From DAOTWA01 sp963702935 (GTDB taxonomy: Bacteria; Chloroflexota; Anaerolineae; Anaerolineales; Anaerolineaceae), in NCBI GenBank assembly GCA_963702935.1, contig OY969772.1, positions 2,604,001 to 2,668,000 on the forward strand: a stretch of DNA of 64,000 nucleotides, in the 5' to 3' direction. How positions within the stretch are numbered: position 1 is the stretch's first letter; each line of letters begins with the position of its first letter. The notes below the pieces were generated by a model. That model was not told the origin of the DNA, made no database searches, and worked only from the letters and a program-made list of their open reading frames with translations. Positions 1 through 8,830 of the stretch are shown here, in pieces. The position numbers and the translations under genes are program-made.

Positions 1-609
1 CGTGATCGGCATGGTCGGCAGGTCGTGGATGAGCAGGGGACGCCGGGCGCGGATGGCTGCTCGCGGTCCTTCATACCCTGGCAGTTCCAGCGGAATGGGG
101 GCGTTGTGCGTTACGGTCTCGTCTTCCCCTTCTTGATTGGTAAAGGTGCAATTGATCCATTGCTGTTCGTGGTTGTAAAGAGCGAGGCAGACGCTGCTGA
201 CCATGGGGACTAACTCGCGGATGGCTTCCTTGAGGTGCAGATAGATCTCTTCCAGATCAAAGGTATCTGCCAGATTCTGGCCCAGGGAATTGATCGTGGC
301 CAGATTTTCTGCGCGGCGTTGCAGCTCGGCATTATTCTGCTTGAGATCGCCCATCAGGTCGTTGCGGTCGCGATCGAAGGTTTGCCAGGCATCTTCACGC
401 TGCTTCATTTCCCTGAACATCAAGATAAAGATGAGAGCTGCGCTCGCCAGAACGAACACTCCCCCCTTGTAGGTCTGGAGCTTGGTGATGAACGATGGAT
501 CGTGGCTGAGGCTCTCCACCAGGCGATCTGAGAAGAGGATCCATAGACCGGAGAAGACAGCATAGAGAAGCGCGGCGCGCAAGATGGGTAAAACCTTATT
601 GGCTTTCAT
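1..609 (-). CDS. Membrane-anchored GAF-domain sensor protein, truncated by the window edge
   Basis: An open frame of 203 codons starts at the ATG complementary to 607-609 and runs off the window without a stop. Two hydrophobic segments (about residues 6-27 and 49-66) are followed by a charged, helical stretch and then by a region beginning around residue 95 (INSLGQNLADTFDLEEIYLH) that reads like the start of a GAF sensory domain. Such proteins are usually sensor histidine kinases or diguanylate cyclases; the output domain lies outside the window, so the class cannot be decided. The GAF assignment is by pattern only. Confidence 0.65.
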   Translation of the reverse strand, partial: MKANKVLPILRAALLYAVFSGLWILFSDRLVESLSHDPSFITKLQTYKGGVFVLASAALIFILMFREMKQREDAWQTFDRDRNDLMGDLKQNNAELQRRAENLATINSLGQNLADTFDLEEIYLHLKEAIRELVPMVSSVCLALYNHEQQWINCTFTNQEGEDETVTHNAPIPLELPGYEGPRAAIRARRPLLIHDLPTMPIT

Positions 610-821
610 TTTTCTTCATTGTCCAGTAGAGAAAAGAACCAGAAGGTTTAGCTTCGGGATGGATGCGTCTGCCCGTTCGACAGGCGATTTGGGCGAAACA
701 GAGAATATGTATCTAATTATACATAATCGCGGGGTTGTTTGCTGATGGATTCGATCCCCCTGATTTTTCTTTCTCAAAACAAGCGCAATCCTCTCACCCT
801 GGCCCTTTCCCGAAAGGATAA

Positions 822-859
822 GGGCAGGGTGTGGCCTGAAAGACGGCCACATCCTGCCC
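822..859. terminator. GC-rich hairpin downstream of the thioredoxin-fold gene
   Basis: A 15-bp stem with one mismatch (GGGCAGGGTGTGGCC at 822-836 against GGCCACATCCTGCCC at 845-859) lies just beyond the stop of the minus-strand gene at 880. No convincing T-run follows on either strand, so it may be a transcript-end structure rather than a classical intrinsic terminator. Confidence 0.45.
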
Positions 860-879
860 CGTGGCCTTGCGTTCAGCTT

Positions 880-1560
880 TTACAGGCGCGGATGGCTCGC
901 CCAGCGGTTGTCTTGCCAGGCGCGGTTGGTGTGCTTGGGCTGTAGCTTCATCGAGCTGGCGCGCAGCAGCAGCTTGCTCAGCTCCTGTACCGTGGCAGTC
1001 TGTAGCTCCTCACGATACCAGCCTTCCATCTCGTGTAGATAGACGCCGGTCATTTCGAGCAGCTTTTCTTTGCGGGCTTCTTCGTTCAGGCGCCGGTCGT
1101 GGTAAATGGCTGCCAGGCGCGGGCGGTGCTCTTCCCGCCATTGGGCGATGCGCCCATAGGCGGCTTCGGAGCGCTCTGACCAGCTAGTGATTTCGTTGAA
1201 GCTCTCGTCAAAAAAAGTGAACACCGGGAGATGCGTGATCCCGCGTTCCTCGTAGGCCGCGTTGAGCTCTCGCGCCCGGGAACGCCTGAAAATTCGCAGC
1301 TCCATAGCGGGCGCGAATTCCACGATGCGCTCCAGGATGGGCAGGCTCATCAACGAATCACCACTCCAATCTTCCGTCAGCGCCAGGGTATAAAGCGGCC
1401 CCACGACGCCATTCAGCAGCCCTTGTTCGTCAGGTGAAAGGGCGACTTCTCTCAAGCGCCGGCGCATTTCGGCCTGGTGCTTGCCCATGCTGTCTACGAA
1501 CCCCTCCAACGTCAGACCCGTGCTCCAGTAAGCCAGGTCTACGATATTCTTGCCGTTCAT
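880..1560 (-). CDS. Thioredoxin-fold family protein lacking the CxxC motif
   Basis: 226 residues. The central segment VGPLYTLALTEDWSGDSLMSLPILERI resembles the Thioredoxin_9 type of thioredoxin-like protein, in which an EDWCGD motif usually carries the redox cysteine; here the position is serine (EDWSGD) and no CxxC is visible. A PVFTFFDE segment further on matches the cis-proline and following strand of the fold. A catalytic thiol role therefore looks unlikely. The ATG is complementary to 1558-1560. The gene lies behind an HxlR regulator on the same strand. Family placement is from recalled motif similarity. Confidence 0.6.
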   Translation of the reverse strand: MNGKNIVDLAYWSTGLTLEGFVDSMGKHQAEMRRRLREVALSPDEQGLLNGVVGPLYTLALTEDWSGDSLMSLPILERIVEFAPAMELRIFRRSRARELNAAYEERGITHLPVFTFFDESFNEITSWSERSEAAYGRIAQWREEHRPRLAAIYHDRRLNEEARKEKLLEMTGVYLHEMEGWYREELQTATVQELSKLLLRASSMKLQPKHTNRAWQDNRWASHPRL

Positions 1561-1634
1561 ATCTTACTCTCCTCAGGCAAACCTGCCCGGTGCAAGCCTT
1601 GAGAGCGCTTTCCCGCGCCCACACCTCGCTCCTA

Positions 1635-1955
1635 TCATTCTCCCTCCGCAAAGATCGGCAGCCAGTGGTAGGCCCAGTCGGAGAGCGCATCGATGATCGG
1701 CAGCAAGTCGTTTGCCTTGCCGGTTAGCTCATATTCTACGTGGAGCGGCGCCATCGAGATGGGGAAGCGCCGCACCAACCCTTCACTTTCCAGAAATTTC
1801 AACCGTAGGGAGAGCGTAGCAGGGTTGATCCCGCCGACCAGCTCTTGCAGCTCGCAGAAACGCCTGCGCTGGCGGAGGTGGTGAATAATCTGTAGGGTCC
1901 AGCGGGCGCCCAGGATTTGAGCGGTGGCCGCTACCGGGCATGATTCATCCTTCAT
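1635..1955 (-). CDS. HxlR-family winged-helix transcriptional regulator
   Basis: 106 residues, the usual size of the family. The N-terminus has the family pattern of a cysteine before the first helix (DESCPVAATAQILGARWTL), followed by the winged helix (FCELQELVGGINPATLSLRL as recognition region) and the typical LTGKANDLLPIIDALSDWA ending. HxlR proteins act as dimers on nearby promoters and often respond to thiol stress or reactive compounds through that cysteine. It is divergent from the PiT permease gene across a 150-bp AT-rich spacer, and the thioredoxin-fold gene follows it on the same strand; either could be its target. Confidence 0.85.
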   Translation of the reverse strand: MKDESCPVAATAQILGARWTLQIIHHLRQRRRFCELQELVGGINPATLSLRLKFLESEGLVRRFPISMAPLHVEYELTGKANDLLPIIDALSDWAYHWLPIFAEGE

Positions 1956-2107
1956 AATAGAAACTCAACCAATAGAAGAATGCATACTATATTTTTCATA
2001 TTACTTTATAAAATATAGCAAATATTATCTATAATGTCAATATATTTGTCAAATTCTTATTCAATGCTAATTATTTCCTTTGTGGTATCATATAGACCCT
2101 TTCGGGC

Positions 2108-3169
2108 ATGTTTCAAAAGAACTTTGCCCGGGTTCATCGACGACCTTGGCAAGGTGAGTGGACTGGATGGCGGCGGGGCAATCTTGTGATTTTCCTGTAT
2201 CTCTTGATCGGCATATCGGCCCTATTCGACTTTCTCAGCGGCCTGCGAGATTCCGGCAATTTTGTGTCCACGCTCATCTCCACCCGCGCCCTCCCGCCGC
2301 GCACGGCTCTGGCGGTGGCTGCCATCGCCGAATTGGCCGGGCCGTTCATCTTCGGCGTGGCCGTGGCTTACACTTTTGGGAAAGGCATCCTCGATCCCCG
2401 CTATGTTTCCCTTAAAATCCTCCTGGCGGCCCTGATCAGCGCCCTGCTCTGGAATCTGGTCACCCTGGCGCTGGCGCAGCCCAGCAGCTCCACCCACGCT
2501 GTGCTGGGAGGCCTGGTCGGGGCGGCGCTGGTCGGCGCCGGAATCCAGGCGATCTACCCGGCGGGGCTGATCAAGACTCTGACGGCTCTATTCATCTCCC
2601 CATTGTTGGGATTGGCGGTAGGCTACGGGGTGACCCGGCTGGTCTTTTTCTTTTCGCGCTCGGCCACTCCGCGCGTCAACTCATTTTTCAGGTACATCCA
2701 GATTGCGACCAGCATCGGGCTGGCGCTCAGCTACGGTACGAACGACGCCCAGAAAACCATGGGCCTTGTCACCCTCGCCTTGTTGACCGGCGGGGTGATC
2801 TCCAGCTTTTCCGTCCCTTATTGGGTGGTCTTGCTCAGCGCCGGCTCCATTGCCCTGGGGATCGGCATTGGCGGCTGGCGCGTGATCCGCACGCTGGGCG
2901 CAAAATTCTATCGCATCCGGCCGGTGCACGGCTTTAGCTCGCAATTCTCCGCGACCCTGGTCATCCTGAGCGCTTCTCTGCTGGGCGGGCCGGTTAGCTC
3001 CACGCAGGTGATTACGGCGTCCATCCTGGGAGCCGGATCGGCCGACCGCATCAACAAGGTGCGCTGGAACATCGCCGGCCAGATCCTGACGGCCTGGCTG
3101 CTGACCATCCCCATTTGCGCTCTTTCCTCTGCCGGCATCTGGTGGTTGTTAGGCTTTCTCATGCCGTGA
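2108..3169 (+). CDS. PiT-type inorganic phosphate transporter
   Basis: 353 residues with about ten hydrophobic segments. Both halves of the PiT signature are visible: D-SGNFVSTLISTRAL-P near residue 47, and YGTNDAQKTMGLV around residue 210, the highly conserved second repeat. The family imports phosphate (or metal-phosphate) with protons or sodium across the cytoplasmic membrane. No PhoU-like partner is adjacent. ATG at 2108 has only a weak ribosome-binding site; the hydrophilic first 25 residues leave open a slightly later start. Confidence 0.9.
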   Translation: MFQKNFARVHRRPWQGEWTGWRRGNLVIFLYLLIGISALFDFLSGLRDSGNFVSTLISTRALPPRTALAVAAIAELAGPFIFGVAVAYTFGKGILDPRYVSLKILLAALISALLWNLVTLALAQPSSSTHAVLGGLVGAALVGAGIQAIYPAGLIKTLTALFISPLLGLAVGYGVTRLVFFFSRSATPRVNSFFRYIQIATSIGLALSYGTNDAQKTMGLVTLALLTGGVISSFSVPYWVVLLSAGSIALGIGIGGWRVIRTLGAKFYRIRPVHGFSSQFSATLVILSASLLGGPVSSTQVITASILGAGSADRINKVRWNIAGQILTAWLLTIPICALSSAGIWWLLGFLMP

Positions 3170-3248
3170 GCCGGGCGGCTTTGCGGAAAACTGTGTAAAA
3201 TAAGCGTTGTGCGTACTCTTATTATTTCAAAAGGTGGAGAGTCTGACA

Positions 3249-4247
3249 GTGGAGAAAACCTTCAGGGCCTTGCGTGTCAATGAAACTGCGGATGGCAAGT
3301 TCACCCGTGGCATCGTCACCCGATCTTTGCGAGATTTACCCCCAGGCGAGGTGTTGGTGCGGGTGCATTATTCTTCCCTGAATTATAAGGATGCCCTGTC
3401 CGCTTCAGGGAACAAGGGCGTAACCAGGAATTATCCGCACACGCCGGGGATCGACGCGGCCGGCGTGGTGGAAGAAAGCGCCAGCCCGGAATTTGCTCCC
3501 GGAGATGAAGTGCTCATCAGCAGCGCCCAGTTCGGGGTGAGCGTCGACGGGGGCTTCTCTGAGTATGCTCGCGTGCCGGCCGGCTGGGTGCTGCGGCGGC
3601 CCGCCGGCCTTTCCCTGAGAGAATGCATGGCCTATGGAGTGCCCGGCTTCACGGCGGCGCTATGCGTGCTGCGCCTGCAAGAGGCCGGCGTCAGGCCGGG
3701 TCAGGGTGAGGTGGTGGTCACCGGGGCTACCGGTGGAGTGGGCAGCCTGGCGGTGGCGTTGCTGGCTCTGTGTGGTTATGCGGTTGTGGCTGCCACCGGC
3801 AAGTTGGAGCAGGCCGATTTCTTGCGCGACCTGGGCGCGCAGGCCGTGATTCTCCGTGAAGAGATCGACGATACCAGCGGCAAAGGCTTACTGAAGAGCC
3901 GGTGGGCCGGGGGGGTGGATACCGTGGGTGGAAATTACCTGTCTACGGTGCTCAAGGGCACGCGTTATGGGGGCGCGGTGGCCTGCTGCGGGAATGCCGC
4001 CTCCGGCGAGCTGGCGACCAGCGTCTATCCTTTCATCCTGCGAGGGGTAAGCCTGTTGGGCGTAGATACGGCCAATGTGGCCACGCCGGTTCGCCAGCAG
4101 GTGTGGGAGCGCCTGGCCGGCGACTGGAAATTGCCGCAGCTCGGCCAGATCACCCATGCCTGTTCTCTGGAAGAGCTTAGCTTCCAAATCGAGCGCATCC
4201 TGCACGGCGAGCAAGTGGGCCGTGTAGTCGTAGAGTTGTTGGGCTGA
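3249..4247 (+). CDS. YhdH/AcuI-type MDR quinone oxidoreductase (acrylyl-CoA reductase-like)
   Basis: About 332 residues from a GTG at 3249, preceded by GGTGGAG at a proper distance; an earlier in-frame start lacks this. Sequence SSLNYKDALSASG, HTPGIDAAG and TGATGGVGSLAV are hallmarks of the YhdH/AcuI branch of the medium-chain dehydrogenase/reductase superfamily: zinc-free and NADPH-binding through the glycine-rich loop. Members reduce activated double bonds such as in acrylyl-CoA or quinones. The physiological substrate cannot be told from sequence. Lies 40 bp upstream of degV-like on the same strand. Confidence 0.85.
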   Translation: MEKTFRALRVNETADGKFTRGIVTRSLRDLPPGEVLVRVHYSSLNYKDALSASGNKGVTRNYPHTPGIDAAGVVEESASPEFAPGDEVLISSAQFGVSVDGGFSEYARVPAGWVLRRPAGLSLRECMAYGVPGFTAALCVLRLQEAGVRPGQGEVVVTGATGGVGSLAVALLALCGYAVVAATGKLEQADFLRDLGAQAVILREEIDDTSGKGLLKSRWAGGVDTVGGNYLSTVLKGTRYGGAVACCGNAASGELATSVYPFILRGVSLLGVDTANVATPVRQQVWERLAGDWKLPQLGQITHACSLEELSFQIERILHGEQVGRVVVELLG

Positions 4248-4286
4248 CACAAGGCGTCGCATCTATGGATCAAAGGAGGGTTTGAG

Positions 4287-5150
4287 GTGAAGCACAAGGT
4301 TGCGCTGATCACCGATAGTACCTGCAATATCCCTGCTGACCTCATCGAGCAATACCAGATAACCAGGGTCCCGCTGTATATTCTGTGGGGAGCGGAGCAT
4401 TTCCGGGAGGGCGTGGATCTCCAGCCGGAACAGTTCTACGAGCGGCTGGTGTCTTCCCCCAAACTTCCCACCACTTCCCAACCCACGCCGCAGGATTTCC
4501 TGGAGGCCTACCGCAAAGTCCGGCAGGCGGGGGCGGAGGAGATCGTTGCGATCACGATCAGCAGCGCGCTCAGTGGGACGATCAACTCGGCCCGCCAGGC
4601 AAGCGAAGCGATGGACGTGCCCGTGCACGTGCTGGATTCGAAGTCGACCACCATGGGCCTGGGCTGGCAGGTGCTGGCGGCGGCCCGCGCCCGAGAAGAC
4701 GGCGGCGACGCCCAGGCGATGCTCGCGGCTGCCGAGCAGGTGCGCTCCCGCGTGGTGCTGCTGGTCACCCTGAATACCCTGGAATACCTCCACAAGGGCG
4801 GGCGCATCGGCGGCGCCACGCGCTTCATCGGCACGGTGCTGGATTTGAAGCCCCAGATCTACGTCGATCACAACACCGGGCGGGTGGAGGCCGGGGAGCG
4901 GGCGCGCACGCGTGAAAAGTCCCTGGAAGTGCTGTACTCAGGCTTCTTCAAGCAGGTGGACCCGCAGCACGGGCTGCGCATAGCCGTCCTTTACACCACC
5001 GGGCCGCAAGACGCGCAGCGGCTGGCCGAGCGTGTCCGGGCCGAATATCACCCCCAAGAGCTGCTGGTCGCCATTGGCACGCCGGTCCTGGGGGTGCACA
5101 CCGGCCCGGGTACGGTGGCGCTGTGCGGGTACGCTTTAGCGGATCACTAG
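4287..5150 (+). CDS. DegV family fatty-acid-binding protein
   Basis: 287 residues from a GTG at 4287 behind AAAGGAGGG. The N-terminal KVALITDSTCNIPADLI, SQPTPQDFLEAY, ISSALSGTINSARQA and LEYLHKGGRIGG motifs are diagnostic of the DegV fold, which binds a fatty acid; several Firmicute members (FakB) present it to a fatty acid kinase. No FakA-like kinase is in the window. The end overlaps the convergent repeat-protein gene by 15 bp. Confidence 0.92.
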   Translation: MKHKVALITDSTCNIPADLIEQYQITRVPLYILWGAEHFREGVDLQPEQFYERLVSSPKLPTTSQPTPQDFLEAYRKVRQAGAEEIVAITISSALSGTINSARQASEAMDVPVHVLDSKSTTMGLGWQVLAAARAREDGGDAQAMLAAAEQVRSRVVLLVTLNTLEYLHKGGRIGGATRFIGTVLDLKPQIYVDHNTGRVEAGERARTREKSLEVLYSGFFKQVDPQHGLRIAVLYTTGPQDAQRLAERVRAEYHPQELLVAIGTPVLGVHTGPGTVALCGYALADH

Positions 5151-8100
5151 CGGCAGCATGACCTCATAGAGAGCGACGCGGGTAGTGAGCGCGGCGCTGT
5201 CGTGCCTGGCGCCGTTCCCCTGGGAAGTAGCCGTGAGGGTGACCTCCTCGGAGGCGCCCTGTGGGGCGCCGGCCGGGATCGTCACGGTGACGGTGACGTT
5301 CACGCTCGCGCCGGCGGCCAGGGTGACGTTGGTGGGGGTGCTGGTCGTCCAGGCATGCGTGCCCAGGCTGAAAGTGAACGTATCCGCGACGTTGCCGGTG
5401 TTCTTGACCGGCACCGTAAAGCTTATCGTCGTGCCGGGGGTGCCGGCCTTGCTCTGAGTGGCCGGGTTGAGATCGACGCCGTACATGCTGTTGGCGGTGG
5501 TGGTGAGCTTAGACGAGACCAGGGTCGTGCCGTCGCTGGCGGAAGTAAACGTGACGGTCGTATCCTTGCACGCGGCGCCGGCCGCGTCGGCCGGAACGGT
5601 CACAGTGACCTTGACGTCTGTCGAGGCGCCGGCTAACAGGGGGAAACCTGAGACTGTGTCGCTCACCGCCGGCCAATCGCCGCTGATGCCAATGTTAAAG
5701 GTATCGCTGGTATTGCCGGTGTTGGTCACGTGGAGGACGTACTCCACTTGCGCTCCGGGGTCGCCTGCTCCAGCGGTTTGAGATGGCGTTGAAATGACCC
5801 CGTACACAATGCCCACCGTGGTGGTCAGGGTAACCTGGGTGGTTTTGCTCCCGTCCGCCTGCGAAGTGGCGCTGATGGTCACACTGGCCGCGTCCCCGTC
5901 GAGCACATCGCCGGGGATGCTCACTTGGACGGGAACGTCCGCCGTGGCGCCGGCTGCCACGGTTACCGAGGATTGGACGGTCGTCGTCCAGTCGGATGCG
6001 CCCTTGGAGAGCGTGAAGGTGTCCTGGGCGTTGCCGGTGTTCTTGACGTGTAGGGTGTAGCTCACGTTCGTGCTCGGAGCGCCGGTGCGGGCGCTCGAAT
6101 CGGGGGTAACCTGCACGCCGTAGACCGCGTTAGCGGTGGTGGTCAGCGTGGCCGTGTCAGAAGTGACGTTGTCTTTGGAGGTAAACCTGGCCGTGGTCGT
6201 GTTCTGCGCGCCTCCCGCGGCGCCGGTTGAGACGGTCACACTGATCTTGACGTCCTTCGAAGCGCCGGCTGCCAGGATGAAGCCCGAAGCCGTGTCGCTG
6301 ATTGCCGACCAGGGGCTGTTAAGGCTGATGGCGATGGTGTCGCTGGCGTTGCCGGTGTTGGTGACGTGCAGAGTGTACTCCACCACCGCGCCCGGGTTGC
6401 CCGAGCCGGCGGCAGTTTCGGGGGTGACCGTTACGCTGCGCACGGTACCGGCAGTGGTGGTCAGGGTAAGGCTATCCGTCTTGCTTCCGTCGGCCTGTGA
6501 AGTGGCCGTGATGGTTACTGCGTCAGAATCGCCGGCCAGGGCGCCCGCGGGAATGCTGACCTTCACGCTGGCATCCACCGTATTGCCGGCCCCCACCGTG
6601 ATGGGGGTGGTGGGGCCGGTGGTCGACCAGCTTCCGCCGCTCTTGGTGAGGTCGTAAGTATCTTGCACGTTGCCGGTGTTCATGACGTGCAAGGTGTAGG
6701 TCACGTCCGTTCCCGGGTTGCCGGACTTGGCGTTGCTATCGGCGCTGATCTGCACGTCGTGCAGGACGTTGGGCGTGGTGGTCAGGCTGGCCGTGGCCGA
6801 TTTTGTGCCGTCCCCCACCGAGGTAAACTTGACTGTCGCGGTGCTGCTTACCCCGCCGGGCGCCTGGCCAGGGATGGTCACGCTGATCTTGACGGTCTTG
6901 TTGGCGCCGGCCGCCAGGGAGAAAGGCGAAGCGGTATCGCTGTTCGCCGACCAGGGGCTGGCGGTCTGAATATCGATGCTGAAGCTGTCGCTCGCGCTGC
7001 CGGTGTTGGTCACTTTGAGGTTGTAGGTTACGCTGGAATCGGGGTTGCCTGAAGCCGCAGCGCTGGTCGGATCGACCGTCACCCCGCGCACCGTGTTGAC
7101 GTTGGTGGTCAGCGTAACGGTCGCCTTTGCGTTGGCGTCCGCTTGGGAGGTGGCGGTGAGGGTCACCGCGTCGCTATCCCCGACCTGTGCGCTGCTCGGG
7201 ATGGTCACGTTCACGGTGACGTCCTTCGAGACGCCCGGCCCCATCGTGACCGAGGCAGTAGACGTGGTCGTCCACGCGTGGGCTCCCAGGGTGATATTGA
7301 AGGTATCTCCGGCGGGGTCGCTGCCGGTGTTGGTCAGTGAGAAGGTGTAGCTGGCGGTCGTACCGGGGTCGCCGCTGAGGGTGTGCGGTGGGCTGAAGGA
7401 GGCTCCGTGAGTGGTGTTGGCCGTGGTGGTCAACGTCGAGCTGCCCGTTTGGGAGCCGTCTCCCTGGGAGGTAGCCGTTACCGTCACCGCGTCGGAGCTT
7501 CCCCCCAGCGCGTTCGTGGGGACCTGTACGCCCACCGTGACGTCCTGGGTGGCGCCGGAAGCGACGGTGACGCTGGCGGGAAGGGTAGTGCTCCACGTGC
7601 CGCTCTTGGACAGGGTGAACGTATCGGAGACCGTGCCGGTGTTTTGCACGTGCAGGGTGTAATTCGCCGTCGCGCCCGGATCGCCGGATTTCGCATCCGT
7701 CTCCGGGGTGACGCTTACCCCGTAGGAAACAGGAACCTAAGTCCCCTTCCCGCGTATCATCCAGTTCCCGGCGAAGCCCTGGCTATCGATCAAAGCCACG
7801 GATACGTTAGAGCCGGTCAGGGTTGGTGGATCCGGTACGACGGTGGTGCTGTAATCGGCAGCATACGAGCGCCTTTGTGAGGCGGTGGTGTCAACCGCGG
7901 CCGGGGCATCGCTTATGCCAGCTCCTCCCGAGCGATTCACCATGCCGATCAGCACGTCCCCGGAGGGCCCATTAAGGGTGACGGGGGTGGCGAGGGTAAA
8001 CACGTTCCAGGTCGTATTGTCGGCGTATTGAATGGTGAAATTCTCTTTGTATAGAAAGGTGGCTCCGTTGGCGGGGTTGGTATCGGTGTCCGCATAGACG

Positions 8101-8458
8101 ACCACTTCGATGGTATTGCCTACGCTGGTCGAATCCGGGAAGATGGCCGAGACCTCCTCCAGGGTGAAGGGATAATCAGACGCGGAAGGGGAGAAGCGGT
8201 TGAACCACAAGAACTGTTTGTCCTGGATACCCGCCAATCGTCCCTGCTGCCGTCGTCGAGGGCCAGGGTAACCTCAGTCGCGTCTGTGGACAGGGAAGCG
8301 GAAGGCCGATCCTGTCCGAGAAGAACGGCCTGTGCCTGTTGGGCCGTATCTTTCGGTGGGGCTTTTGCCTGCACCTCCACGGGGAAGGCCAGGTTGGCTG
8401 CCAGGCCCAGGAATAGAATAGATGAGGATATCCATTGCCCGATCCTGCGGTTTGACAT
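5136..8458 (-). pseudogene. Secreted repeat protein (NEW3/CARDB-like repeats), interrupted by a frameshift and an in-frame TAG
   Basis: The gene reads: signal peptide (SSSILFLGLAANLAFPVEVQA) from ATG at 8458; a domain of roughly 220 residues (QFLWFNRFSPSASDYPFTLE ... NWMIRGKGT); then eight repeats of about 105 residues each with the core YTLHVTNTGN-SDTF; and a C-terminal VMLPLVIR. Two lesions break it. A one-base loss near 8230 separates the signal peptide from the first domain. A TAG at 7739-7737 separates that domain from the repeats in the same frame. The total span fits one missing base. The repeats resemble NEW3/CARDB adhesion-type beta-sandwich domains. Likely an extracellular or cell-surface protein. 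Whether it is truly dead or misassembled is open. Confidence 0.7.
5170..7733 (-). repeat. Eight tandem ~105-residue (about 315-bp) coding repeats with alternating A and B types
   Basis: Repeat units begin at YGVSVTP, HGASFSP, RGVTVDP, HDVQISA, RSVTVTP, YGVQVTP, YGVISTP and YGVDLNP. Units 1, 2, 4, 6 and 8 share an ATSQ(A/G)DG core near their ends. Units 3, 5 and 7 instead share W-(A/V)-SDT-S-F-LAGA and a TARFTS-like segment. The alternation indicates that the array grew in part by duplication of an A+B pair of about 625 bp. Confidence 0.8.
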
Positions 8459-8830
8459 TGCGATCCCTCCTGTGTTGAGCTTGAAGACCTGAAACCGGCG
8501 CGAATGGGGTTCTTGGCTGCGTTAATTTCCCTGCGATGTCCCCCTTGTGGATGTCGATCAGACGGGTACAGAGAAGTTAAACCGTTCAGCGCCCAGACAG
8601 GGATCGATGTTCGACGGGTCGACCAACCCCGTGGTGATCATCTGGTGCCAGGTGGCAGGCAATCAGGCACGGCTGCCTGCCGGTAGTCGCATCGAGCTAT
8701 TCAGTTGTGACGAAATTTACCGCGTAATTCGGGTGGTTCGGATTTCAACCCCTTGTCCAAACCTTTAATATTGATCCTTGGTAATAAGAGTATATCTTTG
8801 AAAAATGCGTTTGTCAATCACTTTTGCGGC
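8459..8830. other. Intergenic region, no gene recognised
   Basis: 372 bp between the repeat-protein start and the UbiB-like gene end. It contains a hairpin-forming stretch with GGCAGGCA/TGCCTGCC arms around 8653-8683 and an upstream leader for the repeat-protein gene with AGGAGGGAT directly before its ATG. A stretch near 8570-8592 resembles the conserved core of 5S rRNA but the rest of a 5S molecule is not there. Confidence 0.4.

Noticed and set aside
5185..7880. Several plus-strand frames opposite the repeat protein, seemingly repetitive themselves
   Set aside because: Their repetition is the mirror of the coding repeats; composition (Val/Ala/Ser strings) is typical of antisense frames.
8560..8600. 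A stretch (GAAGTTAAACCGTTCAGCGCC) like the core of 5S rRNA
   Set aside because: Only about 25 bases match; helix I and the 3' half are not recognisable and no other rRNA gene is nearby.
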